This document shows positions 25,863-33,646 of a DNA stretch of 64,000 nucleotides, one piece after another (position 1 is the stretch's first letter; each line of letters opens with the position of its first letter). Under the pieces are notes generated by a model. It had not been told where the DNA came from. It made no database searches and saw only the letters and a program-made list of their open reading frames with translations. The translations under genes and the position numbers were made by a program. The stretch comes from UBA4722 sp044221135 (GTDB taxonomy: Bacteria; Pseudomonadota; Gammaproteobacteria; DSM-16500), in the NCBI GenBank assembly GCA_044221135.1, contig JBGAPT010000004.1:1-64000 (forward strand), in the 5' to 3' direction.

Positions 25863-25996
25863 GGTCTGTTAACAATTCGCTAGGCCGAGGTGGAATGCCT
25901 TGATTTTCGAGCACCGCAGCGCAGTTGACATGCACGAGCAGCCGAGCACAGGAAATCAAGGCATTACGCCCGGCATAGTAGAATTGCCAACAGACC
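25863..25996. repeat. GTCTGTT/AACAGAC palindromic element, copy 1
   Basis: About 134 bp, with GGTCTGTTaACAATTC at the left mirrored by GAATTGccAACAGACC at the right. Inside, GCCTTGATTTTC pairs with GAAAATCAAGGC (one change), and TAGGCCGAGGT lies opposite ACGCCCGGCATAGTA. A second copy is at 32691-32833 with a different middle loop. It separates the fnr-type gene from the next promoter and may act as a terminator. Confidence 0.8.
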
Positions 25997-26005
25997 CTAG
26001 TATTA

Positions 26006-26743
26006 CTATTTTTTTAATGAATAGTCTAATCGGCCTAAATGCTCTAATTCTGCAAGGTCTAGGACATCCATTTTTTTATTTTTTATTTTAATAATTTTTT
26101 GGCGTTTTAAATTTTTAAAAATACGATTGACTGTTTCATGCGCAATCCCCAGAAAATTACTAATGTCTAACTGCGACATGGGTAAATGAATATTTTTTTC
26201 TGTCTGATTTCTTTCTAACATTCTCGCAATAACGTTTAATAAAAAATCACTCACACGCTCATTAGCCGTTACACCCATTTTAGTGCTACGATCATTTCGT
26301 ATTTTAAATCCTGTGATATTGATAAAACGTTTTAAAATATCTTCTTGTTCTTGCATGACCGCGTAAAATTCATCAAGCGGTATCACGCACAGTTCGGAAT
26401 ATTCTAGCGCAACCACAGAAAGTAAATGTGTTCCATCCGAAATTGATTCAATGCCAATCAAATCGCCTGGAAAATAAAAATTTGTCACACATTCATTACC
26501 ATTTTCATCAATCCAATATTCTTTACAACTCCCTTGATAGACGGCATATAAATTTTTCATCGGGCTATGAGCATAAAATACGTGCTCTTTTTTCTTAAGA
26601 ATTAATATTTTTTGAATAACTTTATTCAGATAATCAATTTGTGATGAATCTGTCAAACCACCTGCTATACATAAGTGACGTGAAGGGCACTCCTGACAAT
26701 TTATATCCTGTGAAAGACGTGTTTTCAAAATTTTATTGGACAA
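26006..26743 (-). CDS. FNR-type transcriptional regulator (CRP/FNR family, 4Fe-4S)
   Basis: A 245-aa cytosolic regulator. It has the four Cys expected of an oxygen-labile 4Fe-4S FNR: Cys16, Cys19 and Cys25 (CQECPSRHLC) and Cys119 (SELCVIP), aligned with C20, C23, C29 and C122 of E. coli FNR. A cyclic-nucleotide-type beta roll spans about 45-125. The recognition helix reads HETVNR, with Glu203 and Arg207 conserved and Asn206 where FNR has Ser. The only start in reach is a TTG codon at 26743, without a clear ribosome site, which suggests low expression. FNR-type boxes precede four nearby transcription units, so it probably controls its neighbourhood. It could also be an Anr/Btr-like homologue. 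Confidence 0.85.
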   Translation of the reverse strand: MSNKILKTRLSQDINCQECPSRHLCIAGGLTDSSQIDYLNKVIQKILILKKKEHVFYAHSPMKNLYAVYQGSCKEYWIDENGNECVTNFYFPGDLIGIESISDGTHLLSVVALEYSELCVIPLDEFYAVMQEQEDILKRFINITGFKIRNDRSTKMGVTANERVSDFLLNVIARMLERNQTEKNIHLPMSQLDISNFLGIAHETVNRIFKNLKRQKIIKIKNKKMDVLDLAELEHLGRLDYSLKK

Positions 26744-26873
26744 AAGAAACCCACTAGTATATATAAATAAAGGGACTCATGATAACAAGTTTCAGTGAGA
26801 TATACTACAGTTAAGTGAGAGAGTTAAAATGAGTACCATGAAAATTCACAGTACTCATTAAGCATAATCTATA

Positions 26874-27317
26874 TTAATCAGGATGGTGAGTTAACATTTT
26901 TTTAATGAGCACAGTCGCTAACACGCCGAATCCTATCGATTTTAATGGATTTACTTTAACATATTTGACAATGACAGATTGCATTTCACCGGCATTTTTT
27001 TGAAGAGAATTAACATTAAAGTTTTTACTAATTTTATCTTTCACATTTGAAGCATACTCATAAAGAGCTTCTTTTAACTCTTGCATGCGTGTCAAATTGG
27101 GTTTTAAGCTCAGCTTTTCACTAAAAGTATTAATTTTAGCACTGATCTCTTCCTCAGAAAGACTATAAACATCCTGCAATTTTTTAACTAGATCTTTATA
27201 ATTATTGGTTTCGTTAATATCTTTATCGGTTAATTTTCTCCAAGTATGATGCATTTCTGATTTCACTTTCTCCCAGTTATTATCAATAATTAAAGCAATA
27301 TTATCTTGGTTAGACAT
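26874..27317 (-). CDS. CsbD-like protein with DUF883-type tail anchor
   Basis: A 147-aa protein whose ATG (27317) follows AAGGGG at good distance; the longer frame overlaps the BON gene and is rejected. Residues 8-60 are a diverged CsbD domain (IIDNNWEKVKSEMHHTWRKL, LVKKLQDVYSLSEEE). A helical linker leads to KYVKVNPLKSIGFGVLATVL, the tail-anchor segment shared with 22548..22994. It lies 34 bp after the BON lipoprotein gene on the same strand, so the two probably form one FNR-controlled operon. The C-terminal pattern recalls ElaB/YqjD, tail-anchored ribosome-associated proteins. Confidence 0.75.
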   Translation of the reverse strand: MSNQDNIALIIDNNWEKVKSEMHHTWRKLTDKDINETNNYKDLVKKLQDVYSLSEEEISAKINTFSEKLSLKPNLTRMQELKEALYEYASNVKDKISKNFNVNSLQKNAGEMQSVIVKYVKVNPLKSIGFGVLATVLIKKMLTHHPD

Positions 27318-27351
27318 TGTTTTTCCCCTTAAAAATTTATTTAAATGCGTA

Positions 27352-27678
27352 TTAGTTAACAATAATGACATTATTTACTTCAGTCACTCCATCTACACTA
27401 CGAGCAATTTCTTCTGCACGAAGTTTTTGTTTGTATGAACTGACAAAACCACTTAATTGCAGAACATTTTTATACGTTTTAACTGTAATTGTCGTATGGG
27501 ATAGAGACTTATCAGCTAGAATTTTACTTTTTACTGTTGTAGTGATTACGCTACCATCGACATATTGACCCACTGTTTCTTCAGGTTGTTTCGTAGAACA
27601 GCCTGTTAATCCAGCAGTGCTTATTGATGCGATTGTTATAAAAGATAGTATCACTAGTTTTGATGGCTTGATTAACAT
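27352..27678 (-). CDS. BON-domain lipoprotein
   Basis: A 108-aa protein with a lipoprotein signal; the lipobox is LTGC, with lipidation at Cys27. Residues 40-108 form one BON domain (ITTTVKSKILADKSL, the VLQLSGFVSS turn and AEEIARSVDGVTEVNN), as in OsmY and the BON half of DolP. BON domains associate with phospholipid and outer-membrane surfaces, and OsmY-type genes respond to osmotic and stationary-phase stress. It is the first gene of a unit with the CsbD-like gene downstream and has an FNR-type box upstream. Confidence 0.85.
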   Translation of the reverse strand: MLIKPSKLVILSFITIASISTAGLTGCSTKQPEETVGQYVDGSVITTTVKSKILADKSLSHTTITVKTYKNVLQLSGFVSSYKQKLRAEEIARSVDGVTEVNNVIIVN

Positions 27679-27716
27679 ATTTTTCTCCCTTGTTGGTTAA
27701 ATTAATTTTCAAAGCC

Positions 27717-27758
27717 ATTATGCATTTGAAAAAATATAAAAACTTTGACATAAGTCAT
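27717..27758 (-). promoter_or_regulatory. FNR-type promoter of the BON/CsbD-like operon
   Basis: TTGACATAAGTCAT (27745-27758) matches the FNR consensus at 7 of 10 positions and keeps the ATAA spacer of the 25846 box. On the minus strand CATAAT (27722-27717) is a good -10, exactly 29.5 bp from the box centre. Weaker than the other sites, but with the same geometry. Confidence 0.55.
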
Positions 27759-27803
27759 ATTTCTAATTTAAAAATCAAGAGTTTTTATTTAACTATGTCA
27801 TCC

Positions 27804-28727
27804 TTACCCACTATTGTCCGATAAATCGATATCATAATGACACGGTTTTCATTCAAATATGCGATGTTTCAGGCCGTAGGCCGTCAGATCGAAGTTGCTG
27901 AGCATAGCGCACGATTGTCCGGTAAATCGATATCATAATCACACAATCTTCATTCAAATAGGTGATACTCTAGGCCGTAGGCCGTCAGAAATTAGCCCAG
28001 GCTAAAGGCGCGTTTTTTGCGCCCGCCGGCCTGGGTAATGAATTCCCCAACAACACAAGCGCTGAAAGCGCGGCAGATAATCAACAGGAAAAAATCATGT
28101 CACAATCATTATCACAACTCTATATGGCTATGGTGCATGTAGTGTTAGTCAATCTAGTATTGATGCAGTTATAAAATATATTGAAAATCATCATAAAACA
28201 CTCTCATTCAAAGATGAGCTAAAAAAATTATTACTGGCTTATAATTTAATTATGACGAAAAATATCTATAATTATAACCTAACGCGCTTTCAGCGCTTGT
28301 GTTGTTGGGAAATTCATTACCCAGGCCGGCGGGCGCAAAAAATGCGCCTTTAGCCTGGGCTAATTTCTGCCGGCCTACGGCCTGAAGCAGCACATAGTTG
28401 AATGAAGACTGTGTCATTATGATATCAATTTACCGGACAATAGTGCGCTATGCTCAGCGATTTTGATCTGACGAAAAATATCTGTGATTATAACCTAGCG
28501 CGCTTTCAGCGCTTGTGTTGTTGGGGAATGCATTACCCAGGCCGGCGGGCGCAAAAAACGCGCCCTTAGCCTGGGCTAATTTCTGACGGCATGCGGCCTG
28601 ATGCATCACCTATTTGAATGAAGACTGTGTCATTATGATATCGATTTACCGAACAATAGTGCATTATGCTCAGCAACTTCGAAATGACGACTGCGTCATG
28701 ATGATATCGGCTTATCGGACAATAGTG
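27804..28727. repeat. Nested palindromic array around a transposase remnant
   Basis: Copies of one roughly 200-bp element are arranged symmetrically. Plus-oriented copies are at about 28253-28460 and 28469-28670, in tandem; an inverted copy is at about 27902-28070; inverted or partial end pieces are at 27804-27895 and 28690-28727. Landmarks: GCGCTTTCAGCGCTTGTGTT, CCCAGGCCGGCGGGCGCAA, GCCTGGGCTAATTTCTG, CGGCCTACGGCCTGA, and an end reading CGGACAATAGTG. Several of these are themselves hairpins. The space between the facing copies (28090-28250) holds a broken IS200-like transposase. This layout resembles a REP/RAYT element. Confidence 0.75.
28096..28250 (+). pseudogene. Remnant of IS200-like (Transposase_17/RAYT) transposase
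   Basis: One frame at 28098 reads CHNHYHN, like the HxH metal site (NHYHL) of Y1 transposases. After a frame change, 28120 onward reads YGYGACSVSQSS, then IKYIENHHKTLSFKDELKKL. This matches the conserved C-terminal block of Transposase_17 proteins (YGAFSVS followed by YI.NQ..HHK..SF..EF..LL). The middle of the protein is missing and the catalytic Tyr is not seen, so the copy is dead. It lies between inverted palindromes, as RAYT genes do. Identification is from remembered family patterns. Confidence 0.65.
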
Positions 28728-28732
28728 GAAGT

Positions 28733-28800
28733 AGCGAAGGATCATTCGAATTTTAACCGATCCTTCGCAGAATTTACCCTAGTAAGGGCTTAAGATGACA
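28733..28800. repeat. GTCATCCTGAG-family palindrome, degenerate
   Basis: GCGAAGGATCATTCGAATTTTAACCGATCCTTCGC is a good stem. It is followed by AATTTACCCTAGTAAGGGCT and AAGATGACA as in 25228-25342. The left GTCATCC end is missing where it abuts the preceding array. Confidence 0.65.
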
Positions 28801-28842
28801 ATGACATTGTTTAAAGTGAGTAAATAGATTCAGACTTGAAGT

Positions 28843-29226
28843 TCATTCTTCTATAAATTTCCAGCGATTTTCTCCGTGTCCTTTAATACATTCTATGTCA
28901 GATCCATTATTAGTTTTATAAGTAACATGGCCTTCGCCACCTTGATCTTTTGTCACATAAAAATATTCACTTATTACTACACTCTGCCAAATATTTTCCA
29001 TTGTCTTTCCTTTCTGAGAAAAATTAAGTGCAGCGTCAGTGGTAAATGTCACTTTTGTAGGATGCCATAGCGTTCCTCGATTATGTGTTATATCACAATG
29101 AAAAGTAGGGTCTTTCTCATCTTGACCAGACAAATCAAAAGATAACACACCGCTATCAGCAGCAAAAACACTCATCGAAAATAAAGCTGTTAATAACAAG
29201 CATCCACTCATTTTTCTCTTTTTCAT
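28843..29226 (-). CDS. Small secreted protein, paralogue of 24609..25001
   Basis: About 127 aa (ATG at 29226, or 29232 two codons earlier). The signal peptide MSGCLLLTALFSMSVFAA is identical to that of its paralogue. The mature part keeps GVLSFDLS, DPTFHCDIT and CIKGHG but differs elsewhere, so two Cys probably form a disulfide. It lies 20 bp downstream of a CsbD-family gene and is probably co-transcribed from an FNR-type promoter. Unknown function; presumably periplasmic or released. Confidence 0.65.
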   Translation of the reverse strand: MKKRKMSGCLLLTALFSMSVFAADSGVLSFDLSGQDEKDPTFHCDITHNRGTLWHPTKVTFTTDAALNFSQKGKTMENIWQSVVISEYFYVTKDQGGEGHVTYKTNNGSDIECIKGHGENRWKFIEE

Positions 29227-29246
29227 ATGCATATCTCTTATTATTC

Positions 29247-29453
29247 CTATTCACTCCAGCCAGTATTATTTAAGAAACTGTAAATTTCTTTTTTTACGTG
29301 TTCTTGCTGATAATGACAAGTATTTTTTTGCCTTTTCTTCATGACATGATAGGACCTATTCATCTGAGTCATATCATCCGTTAATTTACCCCATTGTTTT
29401 TTAACTTTTCTTGTTATTTTTTCCCATTTTTTCTCAAAAGTATTGTTTTCCAT
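29247..29453 (-). CDS. Short CsbD-family protein
   Basis: A 68-aa protein with the CsbD pattern (FEKKWEKITRKVKKQWGKL, Y..MKKR), but no C-terminal hydrophobic anchor, unlike its three relatives nearby. It is thus soluble. The region after residue 38 is compressed compared with 22548..22994, and the Gly-rich turn is lost. The AGGAG ribosome site is good. It may be a shortened duplicate still under the common FNR-type control. Confidence 0.7.
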   Translation of the reverse strand: MENNTFEKKWEKITRKVKKQWGKLTDDMTQMNRSYHVMKKRQKNTCHYQQEHVKKEIYSFLNNTGWSE

Positions 29454-29614
29454 ATCATTCTCCTTTTTTTAAAATATACAAAAATAATATAAGTGCTACG
29501 ATAGTAAAAGAATTAATAAAATAGGATTTTTAAATTCATTTCATCACAGTATTTAAGATATGAATCTATATTCTTAATAGTGGAAAAATTTATTATCCTG
29601 AGTCAAGGTTTATT

Positions 29615-29656
29615 ATCTTATAGAGTTTATGCTGACATTTAATTGATATATGTCAA
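29615..29656 (-). promoter_or_regulatory. FNR-type promoter upstream of the short CsbD gene
   Basis: TTGATATATGTCAA (29643-29656) matches the FNR consensus at 9 of 10 positions. On the minus strand TAAGAT (29620-29615) starts 29.5 bp from the centre. The predicted transcript start is near 29608, leaving a 155-nt leader to the ATG at 29453, longer than at the other three boxes. Confidence 0.55.
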
Positions 29657-29676
29657 TATATAGACTTATTACATTT

Positions 29677-29772
29677 CAAAGCGCGATTTGTCATCCTGAA
29701 TGAAGTACAAGATCAGCAAAAATTTGAGTGATCCTTCGCTATACTCAGGATAACAACTTTGCATTTTGAACG
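29677..29772. repeat. GTCATCCTGAG-family palindrome
   Basis: TTTGTCATCCTGAATGAAG at the left is mirrored by ACTCAGGATAACAA at the right, with GATCAGC..GAGTGATCCTTCGC inside and CATTTCAAAGCG/TGCATTTTGAA outer ends. It lies between the FNR-type promoter and the end of the gene at 29803. Confidence 0.7.
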
Positions 29773-29802
29773 GTAGTGGGGTTTAAGAAAATGCCAGCAA
29801 TG

Positions 29803-31533
29803 TTAGCCGCGATACTGTCTCTGTTGTCCTTCTTCTACATGAGTTACTGCTGCTATTGCCGCCATAAACTCTAAACGCTGCTGATTCCGCTGGAAAGATG
29901 AAAATAGAGGAGGATGATATGTGTTGTTGGAATCTACTATTGACTGGAACCACCTGAAGAGAGAAGACAAGCGAGTTTCTTCTATTGTTAATAATCTATT
30001 CAGTAATAACAGTGTTGACATAGAGCGGTGTTGTGGCGGCACAGTAACAGCCACAGCGTTCTGAGGAGGATTTGACAGTGGATGAGGAGAAAAAGCATCT
30101 CGTATAGATCTTAACATAAACATAATTCCCTTTGAGCACTTCAGTATTAAAGATGCGCTTTCGAGCACCGACCATCTCTCCTCTACAATGCTACTCTCCA
30201 CAAATTTCGTACATGATTGTATCTCATCTCCGGCATTGCTAGTCATTCTCTTAATTAAATATATCAAGGCAGGAGAAAAACTCGCAACGAGTGCCATTCC
30301 TGGTAAAAGCATCGACATAAAGAATATTCCTAAACTGCCGCCTATCAACAAAATAGTAGTGCTCTCTTTATAAGACGCAAAAACAGTCTGAAAAAATAGA
30401 ATTAATTTCTCTTTATAAGATCCTGGTTTATTATGAGCACAAGCTAAAGCAAGCCCAATAGAGCTAACCCCATAAAAAATAAGGGCAGGCACTACTACTC
30501 CTGATCCAACAAGTGAAAAATATAGAAAACCAAGCGCTACGGTTTTTATTGTCCACCAGAGTATATGATTAAATAAAGCTATTCCATAACTGATCTTATA
30601 ACCAGTAGATGATTCTTCTAAATCTGCAAGCGGCTGTTCTCGGCGGGGAAAATTTAATGGTGGATTAGGGCGTAGAGAATTAAATGTTGGTTCGTCGCGA
30701 CGTGGTGCATTCAATAATGAATCACTATTAAGAATCATAAACATCTGCAGCGGCGGCTGTTCAAATGAAGACTGTAGCAATAACAGTGATATCGCCTGTA
30801 ACAAAGAAGGCTCAGGCGCAAGTTCATCAAGACGTTGACCGCCATATCCTCTTCTTTCATTTAATTCTCGAAGAGAGGGGATGAGAATAGTGATGCCTTG
30901 TTTTTGCAAATAGTAAAGGAGACGGCCATTGAGTACCTTCCCCTCAGGAGTACGAGGAAAAACAGTATTATCTTTAACAAAAAAAGCATTATTCGTTTCA
31001 AAATATTCATTCAGAAAATTTTTTTTGTGCAGCCGTCCATCTGGAGTAGCAACAGCGTTATTGTTATCAGGAGTAAGGTTTTCATCCTCATCGCCACTGT
31101 TTAAATCATCATAAGGTTGGCCTTGGTCATTTCTTTGGTTGAGTGGAAACTGCCAAGCTAACTCGATTAAGATGTTAAAAATAGCATCATAAAAACACTT
31201 ATCGGATTGTCTTACTGTTGATTTTTCTTCGGATTTTGTTAGTTCTTCAGCTTCTAGTGCTTTTGTTAATAGTCTACGTAACTCCGTGACATCACCTGGT
31301 TTAGTTTCTTTATTTTGAGACGATGGTGCATTTAATTTTGCAGGTTGGTCATCTAACTGAGAAGAAGCGGTTGATTCTGATAATACCTTAGTGAGTTCAG
31401 GCTCTAATTCAGCAAAAAGCGCAGGGAAAGTTTCCTTTAACTCATTGAAAATACTATCAATCTCCGCTCTATGAGCGCATAGGGCAGAAGATTCGATAGT
31501 AATGAGAGCTCTGAATGTAGTACTTGATAACAT
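29803..31533 (-). CDS. Membrane protein of unknown function, candidate effector
   Basis: A 576-aa protein that I do not recognise. The N-terminal 310 residues are hydrophilic and partly helical, with acidic linkers (DDLNSGDEDENL) and a repeated PPLNFPRRxQP/APRRDEP-type motif near 275-300. Four to five hydrophobic segments lie at about 318-440, arranged as two hairpins. The final 130 residues are amphipathic and include NAVAVTVPPQHRS. No signal peptide or enzyme motif is seen. A cytosolic head, membrane hairpins and a C-terminal tail recall other unrecognised proteins in this window (43000..43758, 61179..63419). No clear ribosome site. Confidence 0.55.
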   Translation of the reverse strand: MLSSTTFRALITIESSALCAHRAEIDSIFNELKETFPALFAELEPELTKVLSESTASSQLDDQPAKLNAPSSQNKETKPGDVTELRRLLTKALEAEELTKSEEKSTVRQSDKCFYDAIFNILIELAWQFPLNQRNDQGQPYDDLNSGDEDENLTPDNNNAVATPDGRLHKKNFLNEYFETNNAFFVKDNTVFPRTPEGKVLNGRLLYYLQKQGITILIPSLRELNERRGYGGQRLDELAPEPSLLQAISLLLLQSSFEQPPLQMFMILNSDSLLNAPRRDEPTFNSLRPNPPLNFPRREQPLADLEESSTGYKISYGIALFNHILWWTIKTVALGFLYFSLVGSGVVVPALIFYGVSSIGLALACAHNKPGSYKEKLILFFQTVFASYKESTTILLIGGSLGIFFMSMLLPGMALVASFSPALIYLIKRMTSNAGDEIQSCTKFVESSIVEERWSVLESASLILKCSKGIMFMLRSIRDAFSPHPLSNPPQNAVAVTVPPQHRSMSTLLLLNRLLTIEETRLSSLFRWFQSIVDSNNTYHPPLFSSFQRNQQRLEFMAAIAAVTHVEEGQQRQYRG

Positions 31534-31750
31534 AATTATTCACAAATTAAATAAAGAAGCGATTATAGCACAAAATTAAAGCATACACATATCGCCTTTC
31601 CAAATGCAAAATTGTCAATCTAGGCACTCTATTCTGGTCATCCTGAAGTAATAGGTATATCTAGTACTAAATATGAGGCAAAATACTATCATAACTTATT
31701 CAAAGTTTATATTATTTTAAAATCACGGCACAATACCACGAGGAATAAGG

Positions 31751-32674
31751 ATGCCTAAAAAAAATTACCCGGACCTTAAATTATACTTATCCTTTTTATT
31801 ACTCATTTTAGCATGGGGATTTAACTGGCCAGTTAGCAAAATTGCTCTACAGTATATGCCGCCGCTATGGTTTTCTGCAGGGCGATTAGGAATTGGTACT
31901 GTTGCTATGTTGAGTATCGTTATCTTGTTACGAAAATTTATTTGGCCGACTAAACAAGATATTAAAATTATTTTAGTGATTGGTCTTTTGCAAATCGGTT
32001 TATTCATGTCATTAGTCAACATAGGACTCTATCATGTTGCTGCAGGCCGCTCATCGATATTAGTCTATACTACACCGTTATGGGTCGTTCCGATTAGCGT
32101 ATTCTTTTTTCATGAAACAGCGAGCTGGATTAAATGGTTAGGTTTTATTTTTGGTATGACAGGTATTGCTGTTCTTTTTAATCCTTTTGCCATCAACTGG
32201 TCAAACCACGAAATACTCCTCGGTAATGGCGCATTATTACTAGCAGCGCTCAGCTGGGCTATCAGCATGCTCTGTGCCAGATACATGCGCTGGTCTCATC
32301 CACCTTTACAATTAATTTTCTGGCAATTATTAATAGGAGCATTGCCCGTCATATTCCTTGCGATACTGAAGCAACCTCACCCTCATATTATTTGGAACCA
32401 CTCATTAATATGGGCACTTTTATATGGCGGTATCATAGCAACTGCTTTTGGGTATTGGGGAGGTGTGGTAATCAGCAAAGAATTGCCGCCTATTACCTCA
32501 TCACTCAGTCTATTAGGTGTGCCTGTATGCGGTGTTATTTCTTCAGCACTTTTTTTAAAAGAGCCCATTACATTTTCATTAATGCTGGCTATTTTATTTA
32601 TTTTATTAGGTATTCTATGTGTTATCTTTGGCAAAAAAAAGCGGCTAAAGGATACGGTGATTATCCCTGAATAA
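31751..32674 (+). CDS. EamA/DMT-family transporter
   Basis: A 307-aa inner-membrane protein with ten predicted helices in two homologous five-helix halves, the EamA layout. Typical family signatures are LAWGFNWPVSKIAL near residue 20, YTTPLWVVPIS near 100 and a second-half SLLGVPVCGVISSALFLKEPI near 253. Members export amino acids, purines or other metabolites. The substrate cannot be read from sequence. AGGAATAAGG serves as ribosome site. It stands alone and ends before a palindromic repeat. Confidence 0.85.
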   Translation: MPKKNYPDLKLYLSFLLLILAWGFNWPVSKIALQYMPPLWFSAGRLGIGTVAMLSIVILLRKFIWPTKQDIKIILVIGLLQIGLFMSLVNIGLYHVAAGRSSILVYTTPLWVVPISVFFFHETASWIKWLGFIFGMTGIAVLFNPFAINWSNHEILLGNGALLLAALSWAISMLCARYMRWSHPPLQLIFWQLLIGALPVIFLAILKQPHPHIIWNHSLIWALLYGGIIATAFGYWGGVVISKELPPITSSLSLLGVPVCGVISSALFLKEPITFSLMLAILFILLGILCVIFGKKKRLKDTVIIPE

Positions 32675-32690
32675 AAGCACTTTTATTGTA

Positions 32691-32833
32691 GAGTCTATTG
32701 ACAATTCGCTAGGCCGAGGTGAAATGCCTTGATTTTCGAGCACCGCAGCGCAGTTACATGTGAGTCAATGAGCAGCGGAGCACAGAAAATCAAGGCATTA
32801 CGCCCGGCATAGTAGAATTGTCAACAGACTCTA
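32691..32833. repeat. GTCTGTT/AACAGAC palindromic element, copy 2
   Basis: GAGTCTATTGACAATTC at the left is mirrored by GAATTGTCAACAGACTC at the right. It shares AATGCCTTGATTTTCGAG and GCACCGCAGCGCAGTT with the copy at 25863-25996, but its central loop is longer and different. It lies between two convergent genes, a position that suits a bidirectional terminator. Confidence 0.8.
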
Positions 32834-32835
32834 GT

Positions 32836-33420
32836 CTAACAACAAGTCATTTTATTTTTATTAACATGGCACATTCCACAATGCCCGCCCAAACTGGATG
32901 CAAAAGCACTCAGGAAAAATAGGCTAAATATAATGTAAGCGCTGACAATGACGTTATTCGCAGCATGTAAGTGATTCGTTTCAATGATCAGATTTTTTTC
33001 GGATGATACGTTATCTAATATGATATGGGTGGTGCCCGATAAAAAGTGGCCATAAAAAGAGATGTATTGTTGGATATAACTAGCAAGAAAAATAGCGATT
33101 ATCAGTGCTAAGCACCACATCAAAAATCCATATAAAGCGCCCAGGTGTCGTTTATTGCAATAACGTTGACTTAAGTAACCTGTTATCCATCCTGCAGCGA
33201 ACATGGAGGATATGATACCAATCGCTGTGCCTAATAATCCGCCCAAAGCAAGTGACTCCACTCCTTCATTATTGACAGTAAAAGAAGTTAAGCCTATAGC
33301 AAGGCCAAATAAATTAAGTAAAAATGAAAGCCCAACCGCAACTAAACTGCCTGCAAGAATAGGCTTCCATGATAAACAGGTACACTCATTTGGATGTATT
33401 GCATTTTTATTATCTATCAT
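32836..33420 (-). CDS. Four-helix membrane protein with Cys-rich ends
   Basis: A 194-aa inner-membrane protein. Hydrophobic helices are near residues 20-45, 57-80, 93-118 and 155-180. The opening SWKPILAGSLVAVGLSFLLN pattern is common to small uncharacterised proteobacterial membrane proteins (YrzE-like). Cys residues cluster at both ends: ECTC at 13-16, HCGMC and a terminal CC. These could bind metal or form disulfides. The following minus-strand order (27-aa peptide gene upstream) and the divergent DUF1328 gene suggest a small envelope cluster. Function unknown. Confidence 0.6.
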   Translation of the reverse strand: MIDNKNAIHPNECTCLSWKPILAGSLVAVGLSFLLNLFGLAIGLTSFTVNNEGVESLALGGLLGTAIGIISSMFAAGWITGYLSQRYCNKRHLGALYGFLMWCLALIIAIFLASYIQQYISFYGHFLSGTTHIILDNVSSEKNLIIETNHLHAANNVIVSAYIIFSLFFLSAFASSLGGHCGMCHVNKNKMTCC

Positions 33421-33445
33421 ACAGGCTCTCCTTTAGATTCAATTA

Positions 33446-33529
33446 TTAAAATAAATGTGAAACCAAATAAATGACAACAAGAACCCCTAGAGGAACACCT
33501 AAAAGCCATGCAATGACATATTTTAACAT
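33446..33529 (-). CDS. 27-aa single-helix membrane peptide
   Basis: A tiny gene encoding MLKYVIAWLLGVP and then a hydrophobic run ending YLVSHLF. A near-perfect AGGAGG ribosome site is 8 nt before the ATG. The peptide would be one inner-membrane helix. I recall similar free-standing peptides in proteobacteria, but cannot name a family. It lies 25 bp upstream of the four-helix membrane gene and is probably co-transcribed. It lies back-to-back with the DUF1328 gene. Confidence 0.55.
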   Translation of the reverse strand: MLKYVIAWLLGVPLGVLVVIYLVSHLF

Positions 33530-33646
33530 ATCGTACTCCTCCTATAGCTTCCCCTGAAAACCAGGTAAAACTCTCAAATGAAACGATACTAAATGATATA
33601 CTATATGTTATTGTATTGCTACGTTAAAATCACGGAGGAAGTATTT

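Noticed and set aside
25795..25959. Extended N-terminus of the CsbD-like gene
   Set aside because: It would translate the FNR-type promoter and a palindromic repeat; the ATG at 25794 has its own ribosome site.
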